Assembly: GCF_011075055.1 (NCBI RefSeq)
Contig: NC_058140.1
Span: 6,673,488-6,737,487 of the forward strand
Source: Mangifera indica
Lineage: Eukaryota; Streptophyta; Magnoliopsida; Sapindales; Anacardiaceae
DNA length: 64,000 bases
Direction of reading: 5' to 3'
Part shown: one piece after another, positions 13,153-25,542 of the stretch
How positions within the stretch are numbered: the stretch's first letter is position 1
Layout: every line of letters begins with the position of its first letter
Position numbers and translations under genes: made by a program
Notes under the pieces: model-generated
Seen by the model: the letters and a program-made list of their open reading frames with translations, nothing else
The model's database searches: none
What the model was told of the DNA's origin: nothing

Positions 13153-14736
13153 ATGACAGACGAAGAACAGCAGCTCGAAACCACAGAAGAGCTAATGCAG
13201 CAGCTAAGATCAAAAGCTACAGAGCTCCTCTTAAGAGAAGAATGGGAACAGTGTGTACAAGTCTACTCTCATTTCGTCAATCTCTGCCAACAACAAATCG
13301 TAAAATCAACCCATGATTTAACTCAACTTTCCAAACTCAATAAATCCCTCTGTTTAGCTTTCTCCAACCGAGCCGAAGCAAGATCGAGGTTGCGAGATTT
13401 CAATGAAGCACTGGTAGATTGTGAAGAAGCATTGAAAATAGAGGGTACCCATTTCAAGGCTCTGCTCTGCAAAGGTAAAGTATTGCTTAGTTTGAATAGA
13501 TACTCCATGGCTTTGGATTGCTTCAAAGCCACTCTCGTGGAGGCCCACACTAGTGGAAATCTAGAATCTGTTCATGGGTTTTTGGAGAAATGCAAGAGGC
13601 TTCAATATCAATCAAGAACGGGTGCTTTTGATCTCACAGATTGGATCTTAAATGGGTTTCATGGAAAATTTCCAGAATTGGCGGAATACATTGGTCCTGT
13701 GAAGATAATGAAATCTGAGATTAGTGGACGAGGCCTCTTTGCAACAAAGAATATTGATATTGGGACTTTGGTGTTAGTCACCAAAGCCATAGCTACTGAG
13801 AGAGGTATATTGTCCAGTGAAGATAAAAGTGAGAAGGTGCAACTTGTTATGTGGAAAAACTTCATTGATAAAGTAAAGGAATGTATTTCAAAGTGCCAAA
13901 GGACTCACCACTGGATTAGTACATTATCTCGTGGTGCAAATGAGGATGGTCTAGAAGTTCCTGATACCTGTCTGTTTAAGCCTGAGACTGAAGGGAGTAG
14001 CTATTCAACTGGGCAGGTTGATATGGGTAGGATTTTGAGCATTTTGGATGTGAATTCTCTTGTGGAGGATGGAGTTTCGGCAAAGGTTTTGGGGAAGAAC
14101 AGAGGTGTTTATGGGGTTGGATTATGGATTCTAGCTTCATTCATAAACCATTCTTGTAGTGGTAATGCAAGACGCATACATGTGGGTGACAACATCATGG
14201 TTCATGTTTCTAGGAATGTAAAGGCAGGTGAAGAGATCACATATGCGTATTTTGACACACTAGTACCACTGGAGAAACGAAAGGAAATATCCCAGACTTG
14301 GGGATTTAATTGTAATTGTAACAGGTGCAAGTTTGAGGAAGGAATGAGTTCAAAGTCAAAGCAAGAGTTGAGGGAGATTGAAATGGGAATGGATGTAGGA
14401 AGTGCAGTGTATAGAATGGAGGAGAATATGAAAAGATGGATGGTAAGAGGGAAAGAGAGAGGGTATTTGAGGGCATCAAATTGGAAAGCGTATAGTGAGA
14501 CATATGGAACGGAGAGGTTGATGAAGAGGTGGGGAAGGCGAATTCCAGCAGTGGAAGGTGTTGTGGATAGTGTTGTTGAAACTGTGGGTAGTGACGAGAG
14601 GCTATTCGAGGTTTTGAAGAAAAATGGCAGCGGTGTGGAAGAGACGGAGAGAAGACTTAAGTTAGCAAAGGGAGTGTATGGAAAGTTTATGAAAAAGCAA
14701 GCATTGAAATCTCTTCTTGAGATGGACATTTGTTAA
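13153..14736 (+). CDS. TPR- and SET-domain protein (SMYD-like lysine methyltransferase)
   Basis: An intact, intronless frame of 527 residues. Seen: a helical N-terminus with tetratricopeptide-type repeats (about residues 20-50 and 68-130, including NRAEARSRLRDFNEALVDCE), then a split SET domain: GRGLF at 192-196, NHSC at 332-335, ITYAYF at 362-367 (Y366 would be the catalytic tyrosine) and a post-SET zinc cluster C387-N-C389-N-R-C392. In the SMYD/TPR-SET family these bind S-adenosylmethionine and the substrate lysine, and the cysteines bind zinc. The closest plant relatives I recall are At1g33400-type TPR/SET proteins; substrates are not known to me. All key residues are present. The start is the first Met of the frame, shortly after a CACACACA stretch. 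A possible poly(A) signal AATAAA-like 'agtaataaattg' lies about 45 bases after the stop. It is tail-to-tail with the RSA1 pseudogene. Confidence 0.92.
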   Translation: MTDEEQQLETTEELMQQLRSKATELLLREEWEQCVQVYSHFVNLCQQQIVKSTHDLTQLSKLNKSLCLAFSNRAEARSRLRDFNEALVDCEEALKIEGTHFKALLCKGKVLLSLNRYSMALDCFKATLVEAHTSGNLESVHGFLEKCKRLQYQSRTGAFDLTDWILNGFHGKFPELAEYIGPVKIMKSEISGRGLFATKNIDIGTLVLVTKAIATERGILSSEDKSEKVQLVMWKNFIDKVKECISKCQRTHHWISTLSRGANEDGLEVPDTCLFKPETEGSSYSTGQVDMGRILSILDVNSLVEDGVSAKVLGKNRGVYGVGLWILASFINHSCSGNARRIHVGDNIMVHVSRNVKAGEEITYAYFDTLVPLEKRKEISQTWGFNCNCNRCKFEEGMSSKSKQELREIEMGMDVGSAVYRMEENMKRWMVRGKERGYLRASNWKAYSETYGTERLMKRWGRRIPAVEGVVDSVVETVGSDERLFEVLKKNGSGVEETERRLKLAKGVYGKFMKKQALKSLLEMDIC

Positions 14737-17700
14737 CAACATTCATTCTGTTGACTTGTTCAATTTCTTGTGACTAACAGTAATAAATTGAAATGCCAAA
14801 TGATTGCGCATTGTTTGTGTGTTTCCTACTCTTGTCAGCAAAGAGATTCACTTACTAGCAAAGTAAGTTTGTAATTAGAAACAAAATTTCATTGCAAGCA
14901 ATCTCTTATAAGATTTTTATTTTACTGAAACCTTTTTTATTTTTTATTAAATATATGTTGACATGCAGTTTGAATTATCCACGTAGTTTTCAGTTCAACC
15001 CACAATAAAATTAACACTTTCACACGTAGCAGGAAACATGGTACAACAACAGTAAAAATTGCAACTGCGACCTCAGATGTCATTCTCACTAACTTATTGT
15101 AATAAAGAATGCGGTCATCTCTTCCCTTGTTGCACTCAAGTAATGCACTTTGCACAAGTTCCTAATTCACCACAGTTCCAAAACATGAATTAAGTTAATA
15201 TTTTTAAAATAAAATTAAGTGCCAGAATGAAGTTTCAAATTTCAATTTCTCACCTTGACATCCCTGTGGGAAAAGAACATTCCCAAGTTATGGATAATCA
15301 ACCTCATGTCTTCAACCTGACAAACCAAACAAATTCACATCACATGCTTTTAACTCAACATAAGCAAAAGATTTTTCTCACCCTTATGTAGCCGACTAGA
15401 TTCCGGTCAAAAAACCTGGAAGCCTGCAACAGATAAGAATAGTCGATAACTGAAAAGACAAAAAGTACCCTACTTACATGCTTGGTTACTGGTACGCAGG
15501 ACAAAAGGAGAAGAGTAGTAAGTTCTCAGGAAAATACCTGTAGTAGTTCCTTATCAACATCTTCTTTCTTCCCTGCCTCTGCCCCTCTCTCTTTTTCCGA
15601 CAATATCTACATCAGCTCTGTGTTTTGCCTCTGTATCTTCCATATTAGTTTGCTCCTTGGTAGATAAATCAGTTTAATCCTTCAAATTCTCAGCCTCCTT
15701 ACCAGGCTCAGCATTTGCATTAGTTTTACCGTTTTCTTCATCATTCTGTAGCAAAACACATTCCCAAGCTTAATAGTGAAAGGTTATGCAGTGACATTGA
15801 CCAAGTATTCAATTCTAGATTAGAATTGAAAACAACAGAAAATGTGGTATAAATTTCAATGTGAGGTAAAATAATTAGAATGTAACTCTAAGTCCCAGGT
15901 TGTAACTCTTTCTTGACAGGATACATATACATCTTGGACATTCCAAATTGACTAAAGACATTAAATTAACGTTCTTCGTAGGATTAACACATGAAATTAA
16001 TTAAAAAACAAAGATGCAAGAAACAAAAAATACCTACCTCAACAGGAGAGTTTTGTTGAGAATTAGCATCTTCCATTTCTTCACATTCTTCTGGATCTTC
16101 CTCATCTTCTGATTCCACTTTTAATTTTGCCTCATCAACATAATCAACAGAAATTTCTTCCTTCACCATAGTTTCTTCATCATCTGGTTGCACCATCTTT
16201 GTTGTTTCAGACTCAGTAGTCTTATTTTTCACAGTAAGCTCATTTGTTTTCAGTCACTTTCCTGGTGATGTTTTTTCATTTTCCTTCAGCTGGACTTCAT
16301 CTCGTTGCCTCGTATGTTGATTCCTTTAATGCGTAGTCTCTAAACAAGCACAATGATAAGATGCCTATGATAAGGAATTATTTGATATACATGTAATGAA
16401 TCAAGTCAAAAACAATCCCAGAGAAATGTTGAAAGACGACAGCCAATTTGATACTGAAGCATTTCATACAGTGCTTCTGCAAATAATGAGCTACAAAAAC
16501 AGGAAGAAGATTCTTCAATGTCCTTGTCAGTATAGTCCAGAAGTGAATCCAGAGAGAGAGTGACAATGAATGCAACTGTAGCAGTAGGAACACAAAATTA
16601 GAAAATGCAGAACATTTTCTTTATAGCACTGTTCCTAAACCTACTTTAGAATCCTGGTTCCATTTAGTTTGCAGAATTAATCCAGGATGCCAAGGAGGTT
16701 CTTCAGGCTTTCTCTTTTCTTTCACTTCTCTAGAATTACTTCTAGAATCAGATTTTCTACCCTTATCCTTCTGAGGTTTTTCATCTATTAATTTTTTCAC
16801 CTCATTAGATTTTCCCCTTTCTGCCATAAAAATTATCCTTGGGAGAACCTTTTTCCTTCCCAATCTCAGTCTCTGCATCAACTCCCTTACCATCTTTCTT
16901 ATCCTCCTTTACATCCTTGATTTCTGTTTCTCCCTGTTCTTCTTTCTCAATATTTTTGCCGCCCACACCTGTTTTACTGCCACCAGTTTTTTCAACTTTC
17001 TTGTTCCTCTCATTACCTTTCTGGTTGGCCGCATTCCCTTTCATATTACAGCCAATTTTTTCACTTTTGTTAATATCAACTGCCTCTCCAGAAGATAAAG
17101 ACTGTCTCTTTTTTTCAGATTTGTCCATCCTTCCCACATCTTTAGAAGAGTCCATTTCTTTACCTGAGTTTTTAATTTGAATAAAGAATATACAAAACAT
17201 TGTTTAGTGATCCCATCTAGGTCATTGACACAAACAGCAAAATTATGAATGGCAATGCACAAAGAAGGAATCCATATACTGCATTTACCTTTCAGTTCAT
17301 CTTTCTTCACCCTAGATCTCTGTAAGAACAGTATATTTTTAATTAGGAATGTAAACATAACCATCATGCTTATGTTTCAACTTCTATAAGGATTTTGGAA
17401 AAGCAAAATGCAATCAACAGTAACTAAACCAACCAATTATACGGTCCCTACACCGTTAGAACCGTCAACATCTTATACTACAATGTGTTGAACAATGCCT
17501 GCAAAAAAATAGTCAAACACAATTAAACAAGGATACCATAGGGGGCTATTTAATGTTGATTTACATAATTCTGAATTCAAAATAAAACACATTTACAATA
17601 ATCATTCTTGTGTTACCCATGTTACTGGCATCAGAGTTGTACCAACTTCAATAGTTATTTTATCGGTTGATTATTTCAACAATTCCAGTCTAATGATTGT

Positions 17701-18525
17701 CAAGCAGGTCAACATCATGTTCCCAGGAAATCCCTATAGGCATGTAGTTTAACCTAAAGTGGGGTTATGTGCCAAAATTGACTGTAAAAAGAATTATGGA
17801 CATTTGAATGGTCAACTTCACCATGCTAGCAGAATATCAAAACCCCCACCCCCTAAAAAAAAACCAATGAAGTAGTATTGAAAATATTTATATATAACTT
17901 AGGTTTTTAGCAATCCTAGAAACAATGTAAAATTCATGAAGAATAATAATTGGAATTCTGACTGCACTGTATATGGACATGCATACCATAAAACATGCGA
18001 ACTCAAGTAACTATGCTTTTATTTGGGTACAAATTTCATTTCCTTCAACAACTGAGCTTTAGAAAATATTGACAGATAAAACAGTTCCAAAAGCTGAAAT
18101 GATAAACCTCTTTTTTCAAAGAAATTTGGCGTTCTCTCTCAGCAATGGCCTTCTTGTGAGCAAGCCATTGTGCTCGCCAGGTATCCAATGAAGGAAGACA
18201 TTCTGACAAATCTGGAACAAACAATACAGCAACCTCTTTATGGCTAAATAGCCCATCCTTGCCAACTCTATCATAGTGTATCTGCAGTTTGCCAGTAAAG
18301 AATCAATCGAAATTAGCTTGCTAAAATCAAAAAGGAAAATGCAAGAAACAAGCATCACATAGACACAGTTTAGTTCAAGTATTTACCACTAAGAAGAAAC
18401 TAGCAACCTCAACAAACCAATTCCAATTTCAATAATTCTGCAAATCAAGTTGAGCCACATCCTTTGCATATCTACAAAGTAAATATCACAGGTGGAGCTA
18501 ACAAAAGCATCACATTCATACATTT

Positions 18526-18655
18526 CAATACAATCAAACAAGAAGAAAATAAACCAACCTAATGGCTGTTTGAACTAGAGAGGAATCGTCAATACAATCA
18601 AACAGGAAGAAAATAAACCAACCTAATGGCTGTTTGAACTAGAGGGGAATCATCA
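18526..18655. repeat. 64-bp direct tandem duplication at an RSA1 exon end
   Basis: The block starting 'caatacaatcaaaca' occurs at 18526 and again at 18590 with few mismatches (aagaag/ggaag, agaggaatcgt/aggggaatcat). It spans the 3' end of the exon ending PLVQTAIR and its splice donor, so the donor is duplicated. Confidence 0.9.
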
Positions 18656-18869
18656 GCTGAAGGGTGCCTGCCATCAGCAAAATGCCATGGTCCACCAATT
18701 GCCATAAAAGACTGATCCTTCTTGAGAACAGCAAACCTAAGGATATTGCAAATATGGGGTATGCAGTCATCAAAACTCTTTCCAGATGACAGCTTTTCAA
18801 GAGCATTCCTGCTAAGTCTGCTCATCAGAATGATCTAAAATAGTGCAATAGAATATATTATTACTCTAA

Positions 18870-19355
18870 GGGGGCGTTTGATTTGGGTAATATTCTATTA
18901 CCAAAATAGGGAGATTACCTTGAAGATAGATTACTTAGAAGATTACTCGGTATAAATGATTACTATGTTTGATAAAATTTGATAGGTATAGATAATTATT
19001 GTGTTTGGTTAAAGGTAATAAAAAAAATACTAGTAAATTATTTTATTTAAATGTTTTTTAATATAATTATTTTTAAATATTTTTTATATTATTTGTTATA
19101 TTAATTAAAAATAAATTTATTTTTGTCTCAAAAAATTAATAATATAATTATAATAAAATTAAGATTAGCTTGATAATCTTTTAATACCTAAGGTGAAAGT
19201 GGTAATCAGATTACCACCTATATTACCTGTCATATCAGTATTGATAATAGAAGATTATCGTAAGCTTTTATTACTGACAAACCAAATAAGGTAATGTAAG
19301 TAATAAAAGATAGATTACCAAAGTAATCTTTAAATCCCTGAAACCAAACAACCCT
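18870..19355. mobile_element. PIF/Harbinger-type (Tourist-like) MITE in an RSA1 intron
   Basis: 486 bp with terminal inverted repeats: GGGGGCGTTTGATTTGG at the left, and AGGGTTGTTTGGTTTCAG as the reverse complement of the right end. It is flanked on both sides by TAA (18867-18869 and 19356-19358), the 3-bp target duplication typical of PIF/Harbinger elements. The interior is AT-rich with repeated 'gattacc/ggtaat' motifs and has no coding sequence. Confidence 0.85.
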
Positions 19356-22300
19356 TAAACTAACAAACCAAAGAAACAGTTATGAATATTAAAGTACAGC
19401 AAAACACCTGGAGTAAGAAATTTTATAAAATTAAAATCATGCATCCATCATTGCACAAGAAAGAATAAAGAGAATCAAGGGAATTCAACTTGTATCAATC
19501 GCTTAATTAGAATAAAGGGTGATAGAAAGTAATTTCGAATGCAAGGCCATCTTCCTTTATATCCAAAACAAAAAACATGAAATGAAATATTGCATTATAT
19601 GAGTAATGTAAATGGTTTCTCCTATGGGAAAGAGAATTATTTCCAATGTACATTAAACTTTTGCTTACATCTTAAACAACACATTTTACAATATAACAGC
19701 AAGACTTCAACCACTTGCATAAATTCTCTCGGTTTGTTCAAGTTATTGCACCTTTTTCCACCCCTGAACCATCCTTTTAGGTATGAGTTAGTTATTCTAA
19801 CCATACAAATAAAAATAAAGGAAATCGCAAGGATCATCATTATGACTAAACCAAAATGAAAAAGTGTACCAAAGTTATGATCAACCATCCCAGATTGCAG
19901 CCCCATTGATACCAGCAAACTGTACAATGAAACAACTAGTTTAAGTATTGCCAATTCAACCCAGACAGTAAAATAAGCTTAACTCCCCAAATAGGGTCCT
20001 ATTGCAAAAATCAAACAAAATAACAGGCTACCAGGAATTCAAATAAAGTATGTTGCTCCACCAACCTTTTATTACAAATTTTAGGAGCATCATATGAATT
20101 CATGAACCATGCTTTGAGCAAAAAGAAACAAGTCTATTAGTAAATTAGTGATTTATTCATGACAAGACACAAACCATAAATAGAATTAAAGACAGCCAAT
20201 TTAAATCTAATAATTTCTCAACTAAGAAAAAAATATAAAATCCAACTAAACACCATTGACAATGATCTCAACTTAGGCTAAAGAACATCAACAAAAGAAA
20301 TTTTCCATATTGAGGATCAAGCCACATCATCTAGGGGTCAACATTTCATGCAATGCAAGAATGAATCAGGTACATTGACAATCCAAAAACTTATAAATAA
20401 AACTACCTTAGCATTCCATACAGCACTTCCATGTTCTGATAATGCCGGTTCTTCAGTCAAAAGCTTGGTTGACAGCTCTTTCAGGTCAACTAAACTCTCT
20501 TCTTCAACGAAATCATGCTCAAAACTGACCATTACAGAATGCATAGCAATATTATATTTGTCCTCCCTCATTAATACTTCTATTCTTTCAAATTTTCCCA
20601 AGGATATTAATATGATGTTCCATTCATCGAGTAGGTTACAGAAAAGTTTTAAGAAAAGCAAAGAATATTTAGAATCACAACTAGCTGGACCCCCACTCCA
20701 AGATTTTAAAACTCAATCCTTTCATACAAATTTTGTTCAACATCCCAATAAAATGTAGAAAAAAGAATTGATACATGTATTTACATTTACAAATACATAG
20801 AACTACATTGGCAAGTCCTATCAATTCTATAGTTGAAAGCTAGAAAATAACCAGAAAAGATCAAAACTACAATACATAAAAATATGCACTTGACATAGTA
20901 ATGTAATCTATTTAACAAATAGAACATATAAGGGAAATGGTTACCTCACAGGTGTATGAATCGAGAGTTTAATATCCTCCTTTGGCCAATTGACAACAAC
21001 CTAAAACAATTAAATAGACAAGTTAAAATAATTATTCAATTATCAAAACTTGATATCACATCCAATGAATATAGATTACAAACACATGCCTTGGAAACTT
21101 CTAGCGATACAAAAAGCTTGGGATATCTCTTATCTATTGACAGATAATCTCTCTCCACATCTACCAAACCAAATGAGTTAACCTGCAAGTAGGTAGGATT
21201 ATACACCAGTATAAATTCAACATAAACATATTCAGTAAATTAAACATATACAAATTTAGACTGTAAAAAATTTGACTGATACAAATATGGTATTAATGTC
21301 ACTTCACTTTTCATACAAGATTCCTCAATTGTAACATCAGTAACAAATGCTATCAATAACTGTTCAGCCCATCTTAGAAAGCATAATGCCACACAAAATT
21401 TCTGCATTCATGCTTTTGGAAGCTCTAAAATTTTAGCAAGACCATCCACCAAAAAAGAAAGAGGAGGAATCACTCCAAGCACGGTTCATTGTGAAGGACA
21501 AGGAAAAGAAGAAGAAGAATAGGAGAAGTATTAAAAGAAGGGTGAGAAGCTAATGGGAAAGAGAAGCTTAATTGGACAGAAGACTAAAAAAATCCCAGGA
21601 AGCTGACCTGAAGCCAAATGAACAGTATGACACTCTATAAAGGAGAAGAACCCACTTAAACAAAAGATTAGGAATTTATCTAAGCTGTGGAGATCTAAGA
21701 AATAATGTGCAAACCTAAGCCAAACTCCAAAAGGTAGCTTTTTAGAAAGAAAATCCAAAGTAAGAGGAACAAATGCAAACCCCACAGAGAAACGAGATCT
21801 GTGAAGAGGAAGCAGTTCTAATTATCATCACATGAAGAAGCTCTTGTATTGTTTTTTTTCACCTTGCAGACATATTCTCTTCTTTTTTCTGTAACAGGTG
21901 AATGATGCCTTCAGCATAACAGACCAAGTTAGTAATGATAGCTGAAAGACACAAGGGAGCCACACATTCAGAACTACAGAAGGATGTAAAATACAATATC
22001 AAGATCCACCTATGCATAACTTCATGGCGTGGACAATGGAAGGACCATGGCACTCCCTAGAGACTCTTGGTGGAGTTCATTCACGCTTAGTTTCAATCCC
22101 ACATTTGTGCACTTGTTCTATCTCCTTCTGACACTCTGAAACACGTTCTCTTTCTCATTCTCGTTCTCGTTCTCGTTCTTGTTCGTGTTCTCTTAGTCGT
22201 TGTTGTTCTTGATCTTGATCTCGCTCTCACTCCTCCCTCTCTCTTTCTTTCTCTCGCTCACATAAATGTTCATGACAATGTTCCTCTTCCCTTAGCTCAA

Positions 22301-24989
22301 ACTCCTGAAGATAGCTAGCTTTATCATCCTTATGCTCATCAATCCTTGGATTACCACCATATGAAAACATACTACCAGGATAGTCATGAGTAAATAAATG
22401 TGGCATGAAGTCCTTTTCCTATTGCATAGTCCCTACCAGGAGGTAAACTCACTTCATAACCAGGGTTAGTAGAGCTTTGTGGATGAATGAGATCATCCAC
22501 ATTCCTCAGAGCTGCACCTAATATCGATGAAGCATGTTGACTACTATATCAGGACGAACTAAGCATAGATACATTGTGAGGATCAGCATCCATTCTTCCT
22601 CCATAAGGCATAAGATCTTGAGTGGAATGACGACTAGCAGTACCCCTTGCTGCAAGATATTCAGCTTGTCCGCCAGAAATTTGTTAACACTAAGTGTAAC
22701 AAGTAATATATTACCATTTAGCACAATTTCCAAGAAACTACCACCTCAAGGGATAAAGCAAGTGTATCATTTAAAAGGAAAGAGGGACCTTGTCCATTCA
22801 TTTACAGAAAAGGTTATTAACTACATGTGATCACTGGGATCTCATAAAGAGTAATCAAGCTTCATTTAAATTGGTCATGCAGTATATATATCACAATAAT
22901 ACCTGGAACCCCCATCGAGAGAGGAAGATTGCAAGGATTGAGCTTTCAGCAATTGTTCTTGTTGAAACAGCGAAGCCTGATCAATGCAATCATACATCTA
23001 AGACTGAAAATAATTGTAATGAATAGACTTGAAGATTCCAAGTAAATTATCAAAACAGGCCACAACATATTTTACTTGAAAAACGGAAGAGTTTAAAAAA
23101 AAACAAAAATTGAATTAAAGACTGTCAAAAAAGCAACACCTGATGCTGATGACCAAAACTGACAGTATCAGCAAATCATCCAGTCGATTCACTTTGCAAG
23201 TCCCTTCCTATATATGCACTTTGTCGCTCAACATATTGTCTTCTGTCAAATGCCAGATAGTCAGGGATCTTTTCAGCAAATATTTGATCTCCTTTAACTC
23301 CATATCCACAACTTTATGACGAAACATAGTCAGTAGATACAAATTTAGGTGAATCTAGTATAGCCGATGCATAACCTTCACGGCTTTCCAAAGCTGATGG
23401 TCCAGTCACACTAACATTTATAGCAGGAACCTGTAAAAGAAAATAATATCATAAAGATTTGTATAAGTTACAATTGGATGACCAAGTCAGATGGCTCTAT
23501 GCCCAAAGTGTAATTGAATATTAGACTTCTAAAGCACCACAAGGAAGTATAAAGAGGCCAATTATATGATAAAAATGTTGAGATAATTTTATGTTGAAAT
23601 AAAATATATCATAAATAAAATTTAACATAAGGCATGAGGAACACAAGGTAAGCAAGTAATATTTGCAAATACAGAGAAACAAACGGGTGGAACAGAATCC
23701 AGAATAGTTAAATTAAGGCTTTATAGTCTTTATGACCAGGCCAAGCCAACGGCCTAACAATGAGATCATAAACTAGAACATTTTCAAGTTCAGTACTCTC
23801 ATAAATCATATGGGTAATAGCTCCTCTCAAAGAAAGTCTTCAAGGAAATTTTTAATGGATAGCAGGAAGCTGGTGTGGTGCCAACTCACACGCCAATTGA
23901 TTTACCAAGTTTAATCACTTGTCACATCATTCTATCATTAAGGAAATAGGGCTAAATGAATTTGGATACAAATTTTGTATGCATAGAGATATTGTAGATT
24001 GTATTATATTTCCATAAATACGGAGTTTTAGTTTTCTATATTATAATATTTTCTGGATAATTAATTGTTTAAATGTATATTCCACATAAACACAGCTAGG
24101 GTTATGATAACCATGTAAACCTTCACTTCCATAAAAAAAATATGCTAAATTTTGATGCAGCACCATAAAAAAAGATGTAGACAATGCAGTTAAAATCACT
24201 AACCTGTTCTGCCCCACTTAAGGCAGCAGAACCGTAAACAGAGCTATACTGACCCCCATAATGAGGTGCACCAGCAGTATGGCCTCTGTACCCACCAACT
24301 TCTGCCTCCTGAGAAGTACCTAGCATAGATGAATGCCGAGATGACAATGAAACTTGAGAGCTTCCCTCTGGCACTCCAGCAGAACTCCCAGGATAGCCAG
24401 GTCCCAGCTGTAACACATAAATACGTTAAAAAATGGAGAAATTGAGACCTCTAAATCAATGGTGCGTGGACGTTCACAGGTTATAACAGAGGAAGAATGC
24501 ATTTTAACATAAAGCATTGAAAATAAAATATTCAAGACAAAGCTTATAAGCCCATGTTTCATTATGGACAAAGTATTTAAGTGTTTCTAATTCAAAAAAG
24601 CATTAACACAAATTAAGTACAATAAAAAACAGCATATCTCAATCCTGGATGTCTATGTCCAAATGACGCTTATGAAATATGAAAAAGTAACACATAAATA
24701 ATTAATTAAACTTACAGTTTGTGCATAAGCAGATTGGCCAGCGAACGAGGCTTCCCCGTACTCATGACTCCCTCTAGATGAATACATGATGAAATCAACA
24801 CATAAAGTTAATAACAAAACCTGCATTAACACCAAAAGTGTCAATCAGACAAAGTTTTTTTTTTTTTTTTTCCTTTTTCTTTGCTTTTTCTTTTCACTAA
24901 ATGTAAAGTCTAAAGTATTGAATAACTCAGAAAATTAATAAAAAAAGGTTAATTATTTAAAGTAAAAAAAACGTTGATTGATGATGGAA

Positions 24990-25160
24990 CTAACTGCGAT
25001 TGATCCACTGCGAAGTGAAATTTTTCTGCTTCAATGGACAAAACCCTAACATACAGAATGATATCAAAGTTTTGTTTTGAGAACTGGCTTGTTGCTATTG
25101 GGTCGGGTTTGAAGGGATTTGGAATTGGGCTCGTTTGTGGAACTTGTTTGTGGATCTGGG
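24990..25160 (-). other. Probable 5' non-coding exon and promoter side of the RSA1 copy
   Basis: Upstream of the RSA1 start codon, a GC-richer stretch (about 25000-25160) ends on the minus strand in '...AATCGCAGTTAGTTCC', where a 5' UTR exon would be expected. No TATA box is clear. Expression cannot be judged. Confidence 0.3.
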
Positions 25161-25299
25161 AGCTATGAGCACATAATCCTTTCTAAGAACACCTAGTGAT
25201 AAAAGGGTTTGTAATTTGGGTGTATTTAGTTGTGTCCCATATTAGAACCAAATTTTTAAAAATACTAAAATTCTTGTAATATTATGTTAGCTATTAAAA

Positions 25300-25542
25300 T
25301 TGTCTTTTTACTCTCATTTCAAGTTTGAGTTTGTGGAGTTTTACTATAAAATGGTTTATGACCAAACTTTTGCACAAATAAAGTTAGAAGTTGTAAACCA
25401 AGAGTTACATAAGCTTTTTGAAATTTACAAAGTTCAATTTTATAAAGAAATTCCCATCACTCTATCAATTACTATTAGTGACCCTAGTACTCTTAGAGAT
25501 AATATATGTGTAAGGTACTATACATTTTTTATATTCTTGTAA
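25300..25542 (+). other. Unrecognised 80-codon open frame
   Basis: The frame FEFVEFYYKMVYDQTFAQIK... has no stop for 80 codons in very AT-rich DNA. It vaguely recalls the start of FAR1/MULE-type transposase domains ('Y....F..IQ.E'), but no conserved zinc or DDE residue supports this. No partner exon was found. It may be chance. Confidence 0.15.

Larger units (their letters stand above)
15040..24787 (-). pseudogene. RSA1: Broken, intron-retaining copy of RSA1 (SHORT ROOT IN SALT MEDIUM 1, CCAR1-like)
   Basis: The functional family is a nuclear, calcium-binding CCAR1-type regulator of salt-stress transcription. Seen in order on the minus strand: MYSSRGSHEYG at 24787-24716; LGPGYPGSSAG...SALSGAEQ at 24407-24204; 23430-23140 (VPAINVSVTG...GHQHQ); 23003-22903 (MYDCIDQASL); about 22670-21866, with an Arg/Glu-rich coiled coil; LVDVERDYLSIDKRYPKLF near 21150; NWPKEDIKLSIHTPV near 20970; VSFEHDFVEEE near 20515; the inactive-Nudix-like HICNILRFAVLKK...MAIGGPW at 18835-18650; DTWRAQWLAHKKA near 18170; a Lys/Glu-rich tail 17170-16630; LDSLLDYTDKDIEES near 16540; and a C-terminal EF-hand (FFDRNLVGYIRVED) in exons 15425-15382 and 15319-15256. 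Damage: in-frame stops at 23314-23316, 23176-23178, 22998-23000, 22549-22551 and 15674-15676, three stops in the coiled coil, frameshifts near 22390 and 15560, and loss of the acceptor AG near 22670 (CAG to CGG). Retained introns show a DNA-level duplicate, not a retrocopy. Transcription is not excluded. Confidence 0.9.

Noticed and set aside
14202..14729. 175-codon minus-strand frame
   Set aside because: It is antisense to the intact TPR/SET gene, whose conserved residues lie on the plus strand.
16839..17180. 113-codon plus-strand Ser/Pro/Phe-rich frame
   Set aside because: It is antisense to the Lys/Glu-rich tail exon of the RSA1 copy.
20348..20758. 136-codon plus-strand frame
   Set aside because: It lies antisense to an RSA1 exon and its intron and has no family features.
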